A stretch of 64,000 bases of DNA from Aptenodytes patagonicus (taxonomy: Eukaryota; Chordata; Aves; Sphenisciformes; Spheniscidae): NCBI RefSeq assembly GCF_965638725.1, contig NC_134949.1:108420586-108484585 (forward strand). The letters run 5' to 3'. Positions 61,293 to 64,000 of this stretch are shown here, one piece after another (within the stretch, counting starts at the first letter, position 1; each line of letters begins with the position of its first letter). The translations under genes were made by a program, and so were the position numbers. The notes below the pieces were generated by a model. The model had not been told where the DNA came from and ran no database searches. It saw nothing but the letters and a program-made list of their open reading frames with translations.

Positions 61293-64000
61293 TGAACTTA
61301 CCTCAAAACAATGGTGACCAGAGGATGGCCTTTGTTTTAGATTAACCAGCTGTATCATTTGAGTGGATCAACTGGTGGTGCAAATGTTTTTGCCTAAGTT
61401 AATTGAAAGAGCATGAATATCCTCCTGAGCCATCCCGACTGGCATGGGGGCAGTCTATACTTGGCTCAGCTCAATAATAGTGTATAAAAACTGAGCAACT
61501 AACAAAGAAAGAGGAAGTCCAGTGTCATGATGGTGAGCATGTAGAGGCTGGTAATGAGAATCACATTTGTATTGTGATTGAACTGTATCTTGCAGTTGCT
61601 ATATTGTGCTTGTATTGTGATTTCAATATGTTGCTGTATCACTTCGCTAAATCAAAATCCCATGTAACATCAAGTATCTGCAAATAAGTGCATTTGGTAT
61701 TAAACTCTTCCTATGCAGAATATTTAAAGGAACCTAGTCAGAGAATATTGGACTTGGGCAGGCATGGAGGCTGTTTTATACACAAAGGAAGATAGCTGTT
61801 GTTCAACTCTTCTGTAACCACGTATTCCTACAAATCACTTGTCTTTGAGGATTGTCAGCTCATTGATCAGACTCACTCCATTTGCTCTTTTATTACCTTA
61901 AATTACATTGATTTTTACTAATTGCTAATCTAGATCAAGTTCAAAACATTTTGTATGTTTATGGAGAGCCTTTCTGAAGTCTGATGCTGAGCTGGGTTAG
62001 GCTACAGGCTAATCCTTCTCTGAAACACACTGATCAGTGGTGAAAAGTCAATGGAAAAAAATTTTAAACTTGCCAAGTCTGGCCCATCTTTAGGAATTCC
62101 TGAAATCTTTTATAAGTAAAGGAACTGGTGTTTCTTTTTAAATCCATTACATAGAGCAAGTAAGTGCTCATTTTATATTGGACTCTTCTTGGTTTCATTC
62201 AGCATCTTGCTTTCCCTAGAAGCTTCCTGTACTCTTGGTTTTCATTTTGAATACAAATCGTATAGTAAACAAGGATTTTTTTTTCCCCAACTGCTGTGCA
62301 AGGTCTAAAGCAGTCATAAAAGTTTATTCATCACTGCAGTGATGCAGGTCAGTGATATGTATTAGCCAACTGAAACTCTCTGCTCTGACTTCTTGCTATG
62401 GAAGGGGCTAGTTCTACAGAGAAGATTGGTAGCTACCAACGCTTTTATTCCTCATATCACTGACAAAGGAACAGTGGCATGAAAAGGAAGAATCAGAAAT
62501 ATATTTTCCACTTGTTTCATTCTTCTAGATAGGACTTCTTTCCAGTACAAGCGGAGAAGCACTACGGAGAGAGAGAAAAAGAGACTAAAAACTCTCATGG
62601 GTGGTTATCCAAAATTAACACCTGAGCTCACAATATGGTTGACATAATTTGATGGTGTAGCTTAGCTCTGCGTATGAATGACATACAGCTTGAGATAAAT
62701 GCTGGAATATTTGTTTCTGAAAAGTAATGTGAAAACTCATACCTAATGAACTGATCTAGATTTACATGAGAGTTAAGTCTAAATTAAGTAATCTCTGGCC
62801 AGAGTGAAACAAGGGTTTGCACTTCTATGAAATTAAGATGCTATCACCTACTCCTGTTTAGAGAAGGATGTTTAAAAAATACAGGATCGAGGCAGGGGAG
62901 GAATCCAACCTATTTTCCTTTTTTTTTTGCTTTTAGGTTTGTAACAATATCATTATAAAAGTTATTTTAAGACTGTTTATTCAGTTTTTTATCAATTTGT
63001 ATGGAAGCTTAAAAATAATTCAGACTATATGAAATGTTGGCTTTTTTTAAGGCTGTGTCACACTTTAAACGAACAGTAAATTTCATCAAAGAAGTTTGAT
63101 TTAACTGTAATGCCATGGCCTCATCTTTACCTCCATACAAATGCCAATGCCCACTTTACCTTTGGAATGAAGACTTCAGGCTCTCGCACAGTTAGATGCC
63201 ATTGAAAGTCCTGAGAATAAATCTTCATCTTGCCAGCAGACTGTGTCACTGTGTGGGATGGCTTATACATTTGGCTTTATGATGGCCATGGAAAGGCTGA
63301 GGAATAGACTCCCTTCTTTCCCAGGTGTTGCTGGTGAGGGCCCTGTGTAAAAATGGGGCTTCCCTGACTATCACGGTTGCTGTTTCTTGCTCGTTGGCAC
63401 TTATCATCCGGGCTCTAATTCTAAGGCGCAAGTGTTTCAGGCCAGGCTTATGATATTGTAAAGTTTTTGTTTTGATGATGTGGGAAGAGAGAAGGGATCT
63501 TTCCTTTCTTTGTGGTTCAGGAAGCACTAAATCAATTTTGGCTGATGACAAAATCATGAAACTATGTTTATACAAGCTAATCTGTTTTCAGATAGATGGA
63601 AGCTGAAGTGTATTCAATAGCTTCAGATGGTAGGCCCACTCCACTGGAAATAATTGCTGTTTCACTGTAAGATGAAAGAGCAACCGCATTGAAATGCTGG
63701 GTAGTTGTTTGAAAAACAGCATATGCTCTGTTATTTTGTATCTTATTTAAGCAACTGGTTATGCAAGATGGTTTGCTGTTTGTCTTGTCTCATTTTAATG
63801 ACAGCAAAGAGTAGTGTATGCTGAGGTTTTGATTAGCTGTGCTCTAAATGTGTTCTCAGAGTAAAGCTTTTTGTGCTGTATACATTTACATGAGCTCAGG
63901 AGTAGTTATTTCCTGAAGTTATTTTCCCTGCAGCTCATACGGAAAAGTGATGTGTGTAAACTGGTGAGAGTTGGCCAACTCTATTGCTACCGGTTATGAG
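61293..64000. other. Unique noncoding DNA to the window end
   Basis: No supported gene. The largest frame (63246-63575, minus, 109 codons) shows no known motif. A perfect 16-bp palindrome (CATCACTG/CAGTGATG) lies at 62329-62344, and a T run lies near 62277-62284. Confidence 0.55.

Overview
This window looks like about 64 kb of a bird nuclear genome, either intergenic or inside a very large intron. The best evidence is three CR1 retrotransposon copies that end in ATTCTATG-type 8-mer repeats instead of poly(A), plus three LTRs of one avian-type endogenous retrovirus family with about 5-bp target duplications. The rest is AT-rich unique DNA with ordinary simple repeats. I cannot name the species or the locus, and I recognise no host protein-coding gene.

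Layout. Positions 1 to about 18,990 are unique noncoding DNA with small repeats. Between 18,993 and 22,886 lies a repeat cluster: a short CR1 tail (minus strand), a G-rich tract, a solo LTR (minus strand), 1.17 kb of unique DNA, and a second solo LTR of the same family (plus strand). From 22,887 to 29,225 the DNA is unique. At 29,226-30,968 lies a 1.74-kb 5'-truncated CR1 (minus strand) with an open reverse-transcriptase reading frame. It is joined within a base of a Pol III T4 terminator to a tRNA-Ile(AAT)-like sequence at 30,981-31,055. From 31,056 to 46,000 the DNA is unique. At 46,001-46,629 is a third, more diverged LTR, and at 46,853 to about 49,308 a 2.45-kb CR1 with endonuclease and reverse-transcriptase remnants broken by frameshifts. 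From about 49,309 to the end the DNA is unique, with a C/A-rich, G-quadruplex-prone patch near 61.2 kb.

The most interesting object is the tRNA-Ile/CR1 chimera. The junction sits where a pre-tRNA transcript would end, and three of its four base substitutions relative to the vertebrate tRNA-Ile sequence I remember look like CpG decay. Both suggest that the CR1 reverse transcriptase switched template onto a tRNA transcript. That is the type of event thought to create tRNA-headed, CR1-tailed SINEs. Secondary points are the inverted LTR pair that keeps perfect TGACGTCA motifs, the two long CR1 copies as a 17.6-kb-spaced direct repeat, and a perfect 27-bp hairpin. I see no bacterial, CRISPR or operon-like system.
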